Positions 33,457 to 43,238 are shown, counted from the stretch's first letter. The stretch is DNA of 64,000 bases from Rhizobium sophoriradicis (GCF_003939025.1 NZ_RQIH01000017.1:62001-126000); one strand, 5' to 3'. The notes: generated from the letters alone by a model not told the origin. Numbers and translations are program-made.

Positions 33457-34761
33457 ATGGCCAAGACCGATATTGCAAGACGCGTCTACAATCACGCGTG
33501 GAAGCTCGACCCGATCATCCGCAGCCTGATCGATACCGACTTCTACAAGCTGCTGATGCTGCAGATGATCTGGAAGCTCTATCCAGACGTCAATGCCTCC
33601 TTCACGTTGATCAATCGGACGAAACGCGTCCACCTCGCCGAGGAGATCGACGAAGGCGAATTGCGTGAACAGCTGGATCACGCCCGTACGCTGAGGCTTT
33701 CCAAGAAGGAGATGATCTGGCTGGCTGGTAACAGCTTCTACGGCCGCGCGCAGATTTTCGAGCCGGAATTCCTCGCCTGGCTTTCCAACTTCCAGCTCCC
33801 GGAATACGAGCTGTCGAAGAAGGACGGCCAGTATGTGCTGGATTTTCACGGGGCCTGGAAGGAAACCACGATGTGGGAGATCCCGGCGCTCGCGATCGTC
33901 AACGAGCTGCGCTCGCGCTCGGCGATGAAAGCGCTCGGCCCTTTCACCCTTGACGTGCTCTATGCCCGCGCCAAGGCGAAGATGTGGTCGAAGGTCGAGC
34001 GGCTGAGGGAACTGCCGGGTTTACGCATTTCCGATTTCGGCACCCGCCGCCGCCACAGTTTTCTCTGGCAGCGCTGGTGCGTCGAGGCGCTGAAGGAAGG
34101 CATCGGCCCGGCTTTTACCGGCACCAGCAATGTATTGCTGGCAATGGATTCCGATCTCGAAGCGGTCGGTACCAATGCCCATGAGCTGCCGATGGTGGCC
34201 GCTGCCCTGGCGCAAACCGACGAGCAGCTGCGCACCGCCCCTTATAAGATCCTGCGCGACTGGAACAAGCTCTATGGCGGCAACCTTCTGATCGTCCTGC
34301 CGGATGCCTTTGGCACCGCGGCTTTCCTGCGCGACGCGCCGGAATGGGTGGCCGACTGGACCGGCTTTCGCCCGGACAGCGCGCCGCCGATCGAGGGCGG
34401 TGAGAAGATCATCGACTGGTGGAAAAAGATGGGCCGCGATCCGCGCCAGAAGCTGCTGATCTTCTCCGACGGCCTCGATGTGGACGCCATCATCGACACT
34501 TACCGGCATTTCGAAGGCCGCGTGCGGATGAGCTTCGGCTGGGGCACGAATCTGACGAATGATTTTGCCGGCTGTGCCCCGACCGAAATATCGGGCCTCA
34601 ACCCGATCTCGGTCGTCTGCAAAGTCAGCGACGCCAATGGCCGTCCGGCGGTGAAGCTCTCAGACAATCCGCAGAAGGCGACGGGCGAACCGGCAGAGGT
34701 CGAACGTTACCTGAAATTCTTCGGCACCGAGGACAGGGTCGATCAGACCGTCCTGGTTTAG
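33457..34761 (+). CDS. pncB: Nicotinate phosphoribosyltransferase
   Basis: Makes nicotinate mononucleotide from nicotinate and PRPP in NAD salvage. The N-terminal LIDTDFYKLLMLQMIWKLYP, the segment FGTRRRHSFLWQRW that carries the autophosphorylated histidine, and FSDGLDVDAIIDTYRHFEGR are all conserved. The frame is open from 33400; ATG 33457 with AGGGGCAGG upstream gives 434 residues, the usual length. The product PRPP demand links loosely to PhnN, but no operon connection exists. Confidence 0.96.
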   Translation: MAKTDIARRVYNHAWKLDPIIRSLIDTDFYKLLMLQMIWKLYPDVNASFTLINRTKRVHLAEEIDEGELREQLDHARTLRLSKKEMIWLAGNSFYGRAQIFEPEFLAWLSNFQLPEYELSKKDGQYVLDFHGAWKETTMWEIPALAIVNELRSRSAMKALGPFTLDVLYARAKAKMWSKVERLRELPGLRISDFGTRRRHSFLWQRWCVEALKEGIGPAFTGTSNVLLAMDSDLEAVGTNAHELPMVAAALAQTDEQLRTAPYKILRDWNKLYGGNLLIVLPDAFGTAAFLRDAPEWVADWTGFRPDSAPPIEGGEKIIDWWKKMGRDPRQKLLIFSDGLDVDAIIDTYRHFEGRVRMSFGWGTNLTNDFAGCAPTEISGLNPISVVCKVSDANGRPAVKLSDNPQKATGEPAEVERYLKFFGTEDRVDQTVLV

Positions 34762-34988
34762 GCTCGCCGCGCCGTACGGCCGTCCCGGGGCATATCGATG
34801 TGCCCGGCCATCGCGTCCTCGATCGACCAGCCGAAGCGCCAGGCGTCGAACATCGAATACCATTCCTGCAGATCGGTGATCGGCAGGACATCCGGCTTCG
34901 ACATCGGATTGTCGGCCAGGCTGCGGCCGAGCGCACGGTCGCGTGCGCCGCGTTCCTGCATCTCAAGCAGATCCTCGAACATCGTCAC
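34758..34988 (-). CDS. Small hypothetical protein
   Basis: 76 residues, no signal or membrane segment. It has an acidic N-terminus and the pattern ARDRALGRSLADNP ... YSMFDAWRFGWSIEDA. The spacing of G, NP and a W-x-x-GW-like end loosely recalls RMF/CrpP-type proteins, but the match is weak and no function is claimed. Its last codons overlap the end of pncB on the other strand by 4 nt. ATG 34982 is an alternative start. Confidence 0.6.
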   Translation of the reverse strand: MTMFEDLLEMQERGARDRALGRSLADNPMSKPDVLPITDLQEWYSMFDAWRFGWSIEDAMAGHIDMPRDGRTARRA

Positions 34989-35308
34989 CCCCTCTTTTGA
35001 TTGGGTTTATGCAATCATGCTAATGAAGCATTGTCGAGTCCGGATGCGGGGATTCCGGTTTTTCACAGGATTAGCCCTAATTTGCTATCTCGATGCTGAG
35101 TTGACGGGGAGGCCCGGCTTCCTGGCTGGGGTCCGCCGCCGAGCCTCCCGGCTGGCCGATCTTCAAGTCGGCAGCGCCGACAACTTGTCGCCTTCCGGCC
35201 GGGGCGATCCAACCAAGATCAGATCAATGGTGAACGGTCGGCTAATATCCACCGGATCTGTGCCGATCCCACACGATCCGGCAGGTCGGCTGCGGCATTC
35301 TCGACTGT
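34989..35308. other. 320-nt intergenic stretch with structured, unassigned sequence
   Basis: No ORF is supported. From about 35100 the plus strand can form several stems: GGGAGGC (in GACGGGGAGGC) with GCCTCCC, the perfect GTCGGC-AGC-GCCGAC, and a CAAG/CTTG extension around it. A promoter-like pair (TTCACA, then CTATCT about 17 nt on, near 35065-35093) precedes this. It may be a small RNA gene or decayed coding sequence. Confidence 0.35.
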
Positions 35309-35560
35309 TCAGGCCGCCAGCCTGCGAAACCGGGTTCTGATCCGGTCGAGGTAATAATGGCCGGGAGACGGTGCCGCCGTCATCGCATGGGCTTCCGAAG
35401 AGGGAACGCCCTCGAACAGCCGCTCCTCGCCATTCCTAAAGCAAATCCTGAGCCGCCCGTCTTCCTGGCTGAAATAGACGGATTTGATGATCTTCGACTT
35501 CACCGAAAGTTCTTCCACCTGTTTTACCTCTGTTTTTAGTTTTGCAGACGGTAAACCCAA
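35309..35560 (-). CDS. KTSC-domain small protein
   Basis: 83 residues. The KTSC pattern is visible: SKIIKSVYFSQEDGRLRICF, then a GEERLFEGVPSSEA segment, then APSPGHYYLDRIRTRFRR. The family is named after a lysine tRNA synthetase fusion and its function is not known. It is transcribed away from the ParDE pair. Start ATG at 35560; the N-terminal 20 residues are not conserved in the pattern, so a later start is possible. Confidence 0.7.
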   Translation of the reverse strand: MGLPSAKLKTEVKQVEELSVKSKIIKSVYFSQEDGRLRICFRNGEERLFEGVPSSEAHAMTAAPSPGHYYLDRIRTRFRRLAA

Positions 35561-35681
35561 ACGTGCAAAGACGCGGTGAAGCAGCGTGGTAAAAATTCAG
35601 GAATCTTTCTGATCAACCCTGGCGTTTCCTTCGATGGGGATCGGGCCTTCGTTTCCGCACGTTATGGGAGATCAGCCGATG

Positions 35682-35710
35682 TTGACAAACTTTGCCAAAC
35701 AACTCAATTT
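35682..35710 (+). promoter_or_regulatory. Putative promoter of parDE
   Basis: TTGACA (35682-35687), 17-nt spacer, CAATTT (35705-35710), 20 nt before the parD start. The -10 match is poor. Confidence 0.35.
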
Positions 35711-35730
35711 TGATGAAACGGAGAGCTTCG

Positions 35731-35982
35731 ATGGCGACCATGAACGTATCGCTGCCCGATCCCATGAAAGATTGGGTGGAAGCGCAAACCAAAACAGGCC
35801 GTTATGCCAATGCGAGCGATTATGTCCGCGACCTCATCAGGAAAGATCAGGAGCGAAACGACAAGGTCGCAGCTATGCAGCGCTTTGTCGATGAAGGCTT
35901 GAAGAGCGGCGTCGGGTCGCGGTCGAAGGACGAGCTGTTTGAGGCTGCTCGGGCGCGCGAGGAAAGCTCTCGCGGCAATTGA
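35731..35982 (+). CDS. parD: ParD-type antitoxin
   Basis: Ribbon-helix-helix DNA-binding antitoxin. MATMNVSLPDPMKDWVEAQ forms the strand and first helix, GRYANASDYVRDLIRKDQER the second, and the acidic C-terminal part binds the toxin. The frame is open from 35692, but ATG 35731 has GGAGAG 6 nt upstream and gives the usual 83 residues. It overlaps parE by one base, the normal order for antitoxin then toxin, and should autoregulate the pair. Confidence 0.9.
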   Translation: MATMNVSLPDPMKDWVEAQTKTGRYANASDYVRDLIRKDQERNDKVAAMQRFVDEGLKSGVGSRSKDELFEAARAREESSRGN

Positions 35983-36275
35983 TGATGGGCTTTCGCCTTG
36001 CGGAAGAAGCGGAAGAGGACATTGTCGGCATAGCCGAAACGGGCATTCGCCTGTTTGGCTCAGCGCACGCTCGGCGCTACCATGATGAACTCTACGCCAT
36101 TTTTGATCTGATTGCTGCCAATCCCCGTATGGCGCGCGAACGGCATGAAATTTCTCCTCCGATGTGCATTCATCCGTTCAAGGCCCATCTCGTCGTTTAT
36201 ACGATTGCGGAGGGCGATAATGTTCTCATTGTCCGTATTCGCCACGGACACGAAGATTGGTCCAGTCAGGTTTAA
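35982..36275 (+). CDS. parE: ParE/RelE-type toxin
   Basis: RelE-fold toxin of the ParE group; relatives poison DNA gyrase. MGFRLAEEAEEDIVGIAETG begins the fold, RRYHDELYAIFDLIAANPRM is the helical hairpin, and HPFKAHLVVYTIAEGDNVLI with VRIRHGHEDW is the C-terminal sheet. 97 residues from ATG 35982, which overlaps the antitoxin stop (TGATG); ATG 35985 is also possible. Its end lies 32 nt from the 3' end of the tRNA-Ser gene. Confidence 0.9.
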   Translation: MMGFRLAEEAEEDIVGIAETGIRLFGSAHARRYHDELYAIFDLIAANPRMARERHEISPPMCIHPFKAHLVVYTIAEGDNVLIVRIRHGHEDWSSQV

Positions 36276-36307
36276 AATTTCACTCTGTTGGATGAAAATG
36301 CGAAGAA

Positions 36308-36397
36308 TGGCGGACAGGGAGGGATTCGAACCCTCGGTACGCTTTCACGTACACACGCGTTCCAGGCGTGCGCCTTAAACCACTCGGCCACCTGTCC
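36308..36397 (-). tRNA. tRNA-Ser (GGA)
   Basis: On the minus strand GGACAGG begins the acceptor stem, GGCCGAGTGGTTTAAGGC forms the D arm, the anticodon loop is CTGGAAC between CACGC and GCGTG (anticodon GGA), a long class II variable arm (GTACG/CGTAC) follows, and GAGGGTTCGAATCCCTC is the T arm. CCA is encoded (plus strand TGG at 36308-36310). It reads UCC/UCU serine codons. Confidence 0.97.
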
Positions 36398-36443
36398 TTT
36401 GGCGTTCGCACCAGGAGAGGAGCAAATCGTCGGAACGGCGCGA

Positions 36444-36471
36444 TATATACCGATGAATTTTTGCCGATCAA
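36444..36471 (-). promoter_or_regulatory. Putative promoter of tRNA-Ser
   Basis: On the minus strand TTGATC (36466-36471) is followed after 16 nt by TATATA (36444-36449), about 47 nt before the mature tRNA 5' end. Confidence 0.55.
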
Positions 36472-36624
36472 CCCAAATCTAACAGTTTTTTGACTTCTTC
36501 GGATAAAACTCGCCTGCGCCCGTCCATTGTGCTTCACCCCATCGATGACTATGTAATTCTCAAGGCGGAGAATGGCGCGGGGTCCGCCGGAATTGTCCGG
36601 CATATCGAAGCGTCGGAGGAGTTG

Positions 36625-36942
36625 ATGCGTTTCCTGTTGCGTCTGGCCAGTCTTGTCGCGCTTGCGGCGGCCGTTATTGCCGGGACCATCGATTCGATCC
36701 AGTCGGTTGCGGCATCCGCCGTTGTCATGACGCCGATGTCGGAGGCCTGGCAGGATGTGAGTCCGGACACGCTGACCTCGCTGCAATCTGCGCTTTCCTA
36801 CTATATCCATCCCCGTTTCTACGCCTTTATCTTCCAGTGGCTGATGCTCCAGCCGGCCTTTGCCGTCTTTCTGGTGATCGCGCTGCTTCTCTGGATGATC
36901 GGCTATAAGAAGCCGCCGATCGCCGGTCGCTTCACTGCATAG
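36625..36942 (+). CDS. Small membrane protein, unknown function
   Basis: 105 residues with two hydrophobic segments: an N-terminal one (FLLRLASLVALAAAVIAGTI) and a C-terminal one (FAVFLVIALLLWMIGY), separated by a polar loop of about 45 residues. The frame is open from 36490, but ATG 36625 has GGAGGA 4 nt upstream and puts the first helix at the N-terminus. I do not recognise the family with confidence. It stands alone between tRNA-Ser and the nucleoside transporter. Confidence 0.7.
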   Translation: MRFLLRLASLVALAAAVIAGTIDSIQSVAASAVVMTPMSEAWQDVSPDTLTSLQSALSYYIHPRFYAFIFQWLMLQPAFAVFLVIALLLWMIGYKKPPIAGRFTA

Positions 36943-37250
36943 GTGCTTGAGCCGTCGATCCGGCAAAAGACCGGGTGCATTTGCCCGTCCCCGGTTTCAG
37001 CAACGGCCAGCGGATCGGCTAAAAAATCCGCATCCCGGTCGGCGAGATGTCCAAAAATCCGCCCGGCAGAACTGATTTTCAGCAATTGCTGCAAATCTTT
37101 ACCGCCTGAAAAATTTCTGGTGAATTTTTCCGTGAGCCATGCAAGGATGCGCGCAGCCAGGCCTCCGGGGGGAGGTCGGTGGTTCCGCAGACATGTCCGC
37201 AAAGGACTTGCGGGAGGACCCCTAACGAATAGCAACAACAGGGCTGCACA
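36943..37250. other. 308-nt leader region before the nucleoside transporter genes
   Basis: No gene seen. Two small hairpins lie close to the start of the binding-protein gene: GCCTCC-GGGG-GGAGG (37161-37175) and CCGCAA-AGGAC-TTGCGG (37197-37213). This is the likely promoter and 5' untranslated region; no known riboswitch is recognised. Confidence 0.4.
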
Positions 37251-38243
37251 ATGAAAAAATCCCTTCTCACTCTTATTGCCGTGGCTGCCATGTCGACGAC
37301 GGCGCTGGCCGCCGATGTCAAGCCGGCGCTGGTTTACGGCACCGGCGGGAAGTTCGATAAGTCCTTCAACGAGGCAGCCTACAATGGCGCCGAGAAGTTC
37401 AAGGCCGAGACCGGCATTGCCTATCGCGACTTCGAGCCGACGGGCGACACCCAGGGCGAACAGGCCATCCGCAACTTCGCAAGCCGCGGCTTCAACCCCG
37501 TGGTCGCCGTTTCCTTCGCCTGGACTTCGGCCATTGAGAAGGTCGCAGCCGAATTCCCCGACACCAAGTTCATCATCGTCGACTCCGTCGTCGACAAGCC
37601 GAACGTCCGTTCGGTCGTCTACAAGGAAGAAGAAGGCTCCTATCTCGTCGGTATTCTCGCCGGCATGGCCTCCAAGACCGGTAAGGTCGGTTTCGTCGGC
37701 GGCATGGACATTCCGCTGATCCGCAAATTCGAATGCGGCTATGAGCAGGGCGCTCGCGCCGCCAAGGCCGACATCCAGGTTTTCCAGAACATGACCGGCA
37801 CAACAGGTGCGGCCTGGAATGACCCGGTTCGCGGCGGCGAGCTCACCAAGAACCAGATCGACCAGGGCGCCGACGTCATTTACGCGGCAGCCGGCGCCAC
37901 CGGCCTCGGCGTTCTGCAGACCGCCGCCGACAACAAGAAGCTGTCGATTGGCGTCGACTCCAACCAGAACCATCTGCATCCGGGCTCGGTGCTGACTTCG
38001 ATGGTCAAGCGCGTCGACCTTGCCGTCTACAACGCCTTCACCGACACGAAGAACGACAAGTTCACCGGCGGCGTCCAGGCGCTCGGCGTCAAGGAAGATG
38101 GTGTCGGCGCCGCGATCGACGACAACAACAAGTCGCTGATCACGCCGGAAATGCAGGCTGCCGTTGACAAGGCCAAGGCCGATATCATCGCCGGAACTGT
38201 CAAGGTTCACGATTACACCTCGGACAATTCTTGCCCGAAGTGA
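37251..38243 (+). CDS. BMP-family nucleoside ABC transporter binding protein
   Basis: Periplasmic lipoprotein-like family (BMP/PnrA/Med) that binds purine nucleosides. A signal peptide (KKSLLTLIAVAAMSTTALA) without a lipobox cysteine precedes the mature protein VKPALVYGTGGKFDKSFNEA, which holds the conserved D-K-S-F-N ligand loop. FVGGMDIPLIRKFECGYEQG and YAAAGATGLGVLQTA are also family marks. 330 residues. The downstream genes make ATPase, permeases and nucleoside-degrading enzymes, which supports nucleosides as substrate. A strong terminator-like hairpin follows. Confidence 0.94.
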   Translation: MKKSLLTLIAVAAMSTTALAADVKPALVYGTGGKFDKSFNEAAYNGAEKFKAETGIAYRDFEPTGDTQGEQAIRNFASRGFNPVVAVSFAWTSAIEKVAAEFPDTKFIIVDSVVDKPNVRSVVYKEEEGSYLVGILAGMASKTGKVGFVGGMDIPLIRKFECGYEQGARAAKADIQVFQNMTGTTGAAWNDPVRGGELTKNQIDQGADVIYAAAGATGLGVLQTAADNKKLSIGVDSNQNHLHPGSVLTSMVKRVDLAVYNAFTDTKNDKFTGGVQALGVKEDGVGAAIDDNNKSLITPEMQAAVDKAKADIIAGTVKVHDYTSDNSCPK

Positions 38244-38275
38244 TCCGCGCCCTGATGTAATTGACGATTGAGATC

Positions 38276-38319
38276 GGGCGTATGGCGGAGGGGATTTTCG
38301 CCATACGCCCTTTTCTTAT
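38276..38319 (+). terminator. Strong intra-operon terminator/attenuator
   Basis: Perfect 12-bp stem GGGCGTATGGCG/CGCCATACGCCC, 11-nt loop, then TTTTCTTATT. It lies 12 nt before the ATPase start, so transcription of the rest of the operon depends on read-through. Confidence 0.85.
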
Positions 38320-38331
38320 TTGGAGCCTGCT

Positions 38332-39843
<1,512 letters not shown>

Positions 39844-39850
39844 GGCCCTT

Positions 39851-40954
39851 ATGAGCACTGCTTCCGTTCCGCTACCAAACTGGATCAACTACGGCCTGAT
39901 CCCGCTTCTGAACCTCATCGTCGCCTTCCTGATCTCCGGCTTCGTCGTCTGGCTGATCGGCGAGAGCCCGCTTGCCGCCCTTTCCCTGCTTATCGAGGGT
40001 GCTTTTGGCAGCGGTGAAGGCATAGGCTTCACACTCTATTATGCGACCAGCTTCATCTTCACCGGCCTTTCCGTTGCGGTGGCGATCCATGCCGGTCTCT
40101 TCAACATCGGCTCCGAAGGCCAGGCCTATATCGGCGGCCTCGGCTGCGCACTGGTGGCGCTGGCGCTCGACAATTACGTGCCCTGGTACGTGACGATGCC
40201 GGTCGCCATCGTCGGCGCCGGCATTTTGGGCGCAGCCTGGGCCTTCATTCCCGCTTTCCTCCAGGCCAAGCGCGGCAGCCACATCGTCATCACGACGATC
40301 ATGTTCAACTATATCGCCGCCGCCCTCATGGTCTATCTGCTGGTGCACGTGCTGATCGTGCCGGGCAAGATGGCGCCGGAAACCCGCACCTTTCTCGAAG
40401 GCGGTCAGCTTCCTAAGCTCGGTTGGCTGATGACGATGTTCGGAGCCAAGCTCGGTGCCGCCCCGTTTAACGTCTCCTTCATCGTCGCCCTCTTTGCCGC
40501 CTGGTTTGTCTGGATCCTCATCTGGCGCACTAAGCTCGGCTTCGAGATGCGCACGCTGGGTGTAAGCTCGACAGCCGCCGACTATGCCGGCATTCCCTAT
40601 GCGCGCATCGTCATCATCGCCATGCTGCTTTCCGGCGCGCTGGCCGGCATGATGGCGCTCAATCCCGTCATGGGCTCTTCCGCCCGTCTGCAGGTGGAGT
40701 TCGTCGGCGGCGCCGGCTTCGTCGGCATCGCCGTCTCGCTGATGGGCCGCAACCATCCGCTCGGCATCATCCTGGCGGCGATCCTTTTCGGCACCCTCTA
40801 TCAGGGTGGTGACTGGATCTCTTTCGAAATGCCGAATATCACCCGTGAGATGATCCTCGTCATCCAGGGTCTGGTGATCCTCTTTGCCGGTGCGCTGGAA
40901 TACATGTTCCGGCCGGTAATGGTGCACATCTACCAGCAGTTCAAGCCAGCCTGA
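39851..40954 (+). CDS. Nucleoside ABC transporter permease 1
   Basis: Membrane permease of the BMP/ribose type, with 8-10 hydrophobic segments (LIPLLNLIVAFLISGFVVWL first). Family marks are FNIGSEGQAYIGGLGCALVA and MTLG-like AGIPYARIVIIAMLLSGALA. 367 residues from ATG 39851; an in-frame ATG at 39833 lies inside the ATPase gene. It is 7 nt after the ATPase gene. Confidence 0.93.
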   Translation: MSTASVPLPNWINYGLIPLLNLIVAFLISGFVVWLIGESPLAALSLLIEGAFGSGEGIGFTLYYATSFIFTGLSVAVAIHAGLFNIGSEGQAYIGGLGCALVALALDNYVPWYVTMPVAIVGAGILGAAWAFIPAFLQAKRGSHIVITTIMFNYIAAALMVYLLVHVLIVPGKMAPETRTFLEGGQLPKLGWLMTMFGAKLGAAPFNVSFIVALFAAWFVWILIWRTKLGFEMRTLGVSSTAADYAGIPYARIVIIAMLLSGALAGMMALNPVMGSSARLQVEFVGGAGFVGIAVSLMGRNHPLGIILAAILFGTLYQGGDWISFEMPNITREMILVIQGLVILFAGALEYMFRPVMVHIYQQFKPA

Positions 40955-40964
40955 GGAGCGGACG

Positions 40965-41936
40965 ATGGATTACTACGAGATTTTCATCAACGTCCTGAGT
41001 TCGACGGTCCGGCTCTCCATCCCGCTGATCTTCACAGCACTCGCCGGCCTGTTTTCCGAGCGCGCGGGCGTTTTCGATATCGGCCTCGAAGGCAAGATGC
41101 TGGGCTCGGCCTTCGCCGCTGCCTGTGTGGCCTATCTCACCGGCTCGGCCTGGCTGGGGCTCGGCGCCGGCATCGTCTGCTCGGTGGCGCTGAGCCTGGT
41201 GCACGGCTTCGCCTCGATCACCAACCGCGGCAATCAGATCGTTTCGGGCGTGGCGATCAATTTCTTCATCGCCGGCATCACCATCGTCCTCGGTCAGGCC
41301 TGGTTCGGCCAGGGCGGCCGCACGCCGCAGCTGCCGCCGGATGCGCGCTTCGCGCCGATCATTCTGCCGGGCGCCGATGCCATGCGTGACGTGCCGATCA
41401 TCGGCCCGCTCTACGCCAATGTCATATCGGGCAACAATATCCTCACCTATCTCGCCTTCCTCGCCGTACCCTTCTCCTGGTGGGTGCTTTATCGCACGCG
41501 CTTCGGCCTCAGGCTTCGCGCCGTCGGCGAAAATCCGGGTGCGGTCGACACTGCGGGCATCTCGGTCGCCTGGCTACGCTACCGCGCCGTCATGTGCGCC
41601 GGCATCCTCTGCGGCTTTGCCGGCACCTATCTGGCGATCGCCCAGTCCGCCGCCTTCATCAAGGACATGTCGGCCGGCAAGGGCTATATCGCGCTCGCTG
41701 CTCTGGTTTTCGCCAAGTGGAAGCCGGTGCCTGTCATGTTCGCCTGTCTGCTCTTCGGCTTCCTCGATGCGCTGGCGAATTTCATGCAGGGCAAGCAGGT
41801 GCCGCTGATCGGCGCAGTGCCGGTCCAGGTCTTTCAGGCGCTGCCCTATGTCCTCACCTGCATCCTGCTTGCCGGCTTCATCGGCGTCGCAATCCCGCCG
41901 AAGGCCGGCGGCGTGCCCTATACGAAGGAACGTTGA
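40965..41936 (+). CDS. Nucleoside ABC transporter permease 2
   Basis: Second permease, with SIPLIFTALAGLFSERAGVF and the family motif FDIGLEGKMLGSAFAAA near residue 45, and FGLRLRAVGENPGAVDTAGI. 323 residues, about 8 membrane helices. It lies 10 nt after permease 1 and 2 nt before cdd, so transporter and salvage enzymes are one operon. Confidence 0.93.
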   Translation: MDYYEIFINVLSSTVRLSIPLIFTALAGLFSERAGVFDIGLEGKMLGSAFAAACVAYLTGSAWLGLGAGIVCSVALSLVHGFASITNRGNQIVSGVAINFFIAGITIVLGQAWFGQGGRTPQLPPDARFAPIILPGADAMRDVPIIGPLYANVISGNNILTYLAFLAVPFSWWVLYRTRFGLRLRAVGENPGAVDTAGISVAWLRYRAVMCAGILCGFAGTYLAIAQSAAFIKDMSAGKGYIALAALVFAKWKPVPVMFACLLFGFLDALANFMQGKQVPLIGAVPVQVFQALPYVLTCILLAGFIGVAIPPKAGGVPYTKER

Positions 41937-41938
41937 TC

Positions 41939-42328
41939 ATGTCCCACGACCTGTTCGAAGCCGCGCGCGGCGCCATGGCCTTTGCCCATGCGCCCTATTC
42001 GAAATTTCCCGTCGGCGCGGCGATCCGGGCTGAGGACGGCAAGGTCTACACCGGCGCCAACATCGAAAACCTCTCCTTTCCGCAAGGCTGGTGCGCCGAG
42101 CCGACGGCAATCAGCGCCATGATCATGGGCGGGGCGAAGAAGATCGTCGAAATGGCTGTCATCGCCGAGAAGCTGCCGCTCTGCCCGCCCTGCGGCGGCT
42201 GCCGCCAGAAGATCTCCGAATTCGCTTCCAAGGACACGAAGATCTACCTTTGCGACGAGGCCGGCGTGCAGAAGACCATGACGATGGAAGAGCTTCTTCC
42301 CTTCAGCTTCGAGACGGAACTCGGATGA
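41939..42328 (+). CDS. cdd: Cytidine deaminase
   Basis: Zinc enzyme that turns cytidine and deoxycytidine into uridine and deoxyuridine. The zinc and proton-shuttle residues are in WCAEPTAI (Cys-Ala-Glu, near residue 53) and CPPCGGCRQ (near 82). N-terminal APYSKFPVGAA binds substrate. 129 residues, the tetrameric class. Its stop overlaps the next start (ATGA). Confidence 0.97.
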   Translation: MSHDLFEAARGAMAFAHAPYSKFPVGAAIRAEDGKVYTGANIENLSFPQGWCAEPTAISAMIMGGAKKIVEMAVIAEKLPLCPPCGGCRQKISEFASKDTKIYLCDEAGVQKTMTMEELLPFSFETELG

Positions 42329-43125
42329 AGGCGACGGTCGAACTGCTCGCCGCATTGCTCGGCACTATCAAGCCGCGCCATGGCATCGTGCTCGGCTCCG
42401 GTCTCGGCTCCCTGGTTGGCCAACTGGACGGCGCCGTGCGTATTCCCTATCGCGACCTGCCGGGCTTTCCCGTCAGTGCCGTCTCCGGCCATGCGGGCGA
42501 AGTCGTTGCCGGCCGGCTCGGCGGCGCTCCTGTCATCATGCTTTCCGGCCGCGTGCATTATTATGAGAAGGGCGATGCCAATGCCATGCGCCTGCCGATC
42601 GAGGTGTTGCAGGCGCTCGGCGTCGAGGCGCTGATCCTGACCAATTCGGCAGGATCGCTGCGCGAGGACATGCCGCCGGGTTCGGTGATGCAGATCACCG
42701 ATCATATTAACTATTCCGGCATGAACCCGCTGATCGGCGAGGAAAGCGATCACCGTTTCGTCGGCATGACCAACGCCTATGATGCCGGCCTTGCTAGCGC
42801 GATGCGGAAGGCTGCGGCAAAGCTCAAGATCGAGCTGGCGCAGGGTGTCTATATGTGGTTCTCCGGTCCAAGCTTCGAAACGCCGGCCGAAATCCGCATG
42901 GCGCGCTTCCTTGGCGCCGATGCCGTCGGCATGTCGACGGTGCCGGAGGTCATCATCGCAAGAATGCTGGGCCTGAGGGTTGCCGCAGCCTCCGTTATCA
43001 CCAACTATGGGGCGGGCATGACCGGCAATGAGCTCAGCCATGAAGAAACCAAGGACATGGCGCCTGTCGGTGGCGCCCGTCTCGCCGCCATACTGAAAGA
43101 GATGATTGCGGCCAGAACAGGATGA
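42325..43125 (+). CDS. punA: Purine nucleoside phosphorylase (trimeric, family II type)
   Basis: Splits inosine and guanosine with phosphate into base and ribose 1-phosphate. The phosphate-binding GIVLGSGLGSLV is near residue 20, LSGRVHYYEKGD near 72, and the base-binding LTNSAGSLR and GPSFETPAEIRM follow; the C-terminal SVITNYGAGMTGNELSHEE is conserved. 266 residues. Its last three codons and stop lie inside repeat copy B. The symbol is used in the sense of B. subtilis-type PNP; such genes are also annotated deoD or xapA. Confidence 0.94.
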   Translation: MKATVELLAALLGTIKPRHGIVLGSGLGSLVGQLDGAVRIPYRDLPGFPVSAVSGHAGEVVAGRLGGAPVIMLSGRVHYYEKGDANAMRLPIEVLQALGVEALILTNSAGSLREDMPPGSVMQITDHINYSGMNPLIGEESDHRFVGMTNAYDAGLASAMRKAAAKLKIELAQGVYMWFSGPSFETPAEIRMARFLGADAVGMSTVPEVIIARMLGLRVAAASVITNYGAGMTGNELSHEETKDMAPVGGARLAAILKEMIAARTG

Positions 43126-43226
43126 TTTTAGACCGGGTCGGCCTAAAATCTGAATCCGGTTCTACACTAATAGCGAGAGCATGATGTTGTCCGAAAACCG
43201 CTCACACTTTTCGGCATCATGCTCTA
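43114..43226. repeat. Dispersed palindromic repeat, copy B
   Basis: 113-bp element nearly identical to 32778-32891, with the same two hairpins (AGAACAGGAT ... ATCCGGTTCT and AGAGCATGATGTTGTCCGAA ... TTCGGCATCATGCTCT). It begins inside the punA gene, four codons from its end, and stops 12 nt before deoC. Confidence 0.88.
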
Positions 43227-43238
43227 GAGGAAGTGAAG

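Noticed and set aside
35041..35340. Plus-strand reading frame (34798-35340) across the gap before the KTSC gene
   Set aside because: No ribosome site, no motif and an unusual composition; it overlaps the antisense KTSC gene end.
36308..36331. Attachment site at the tRNA-Ser 3' end
   Set aside because: No second copy of the tRNA 3' sequence and no integrase gene were seen in the window.
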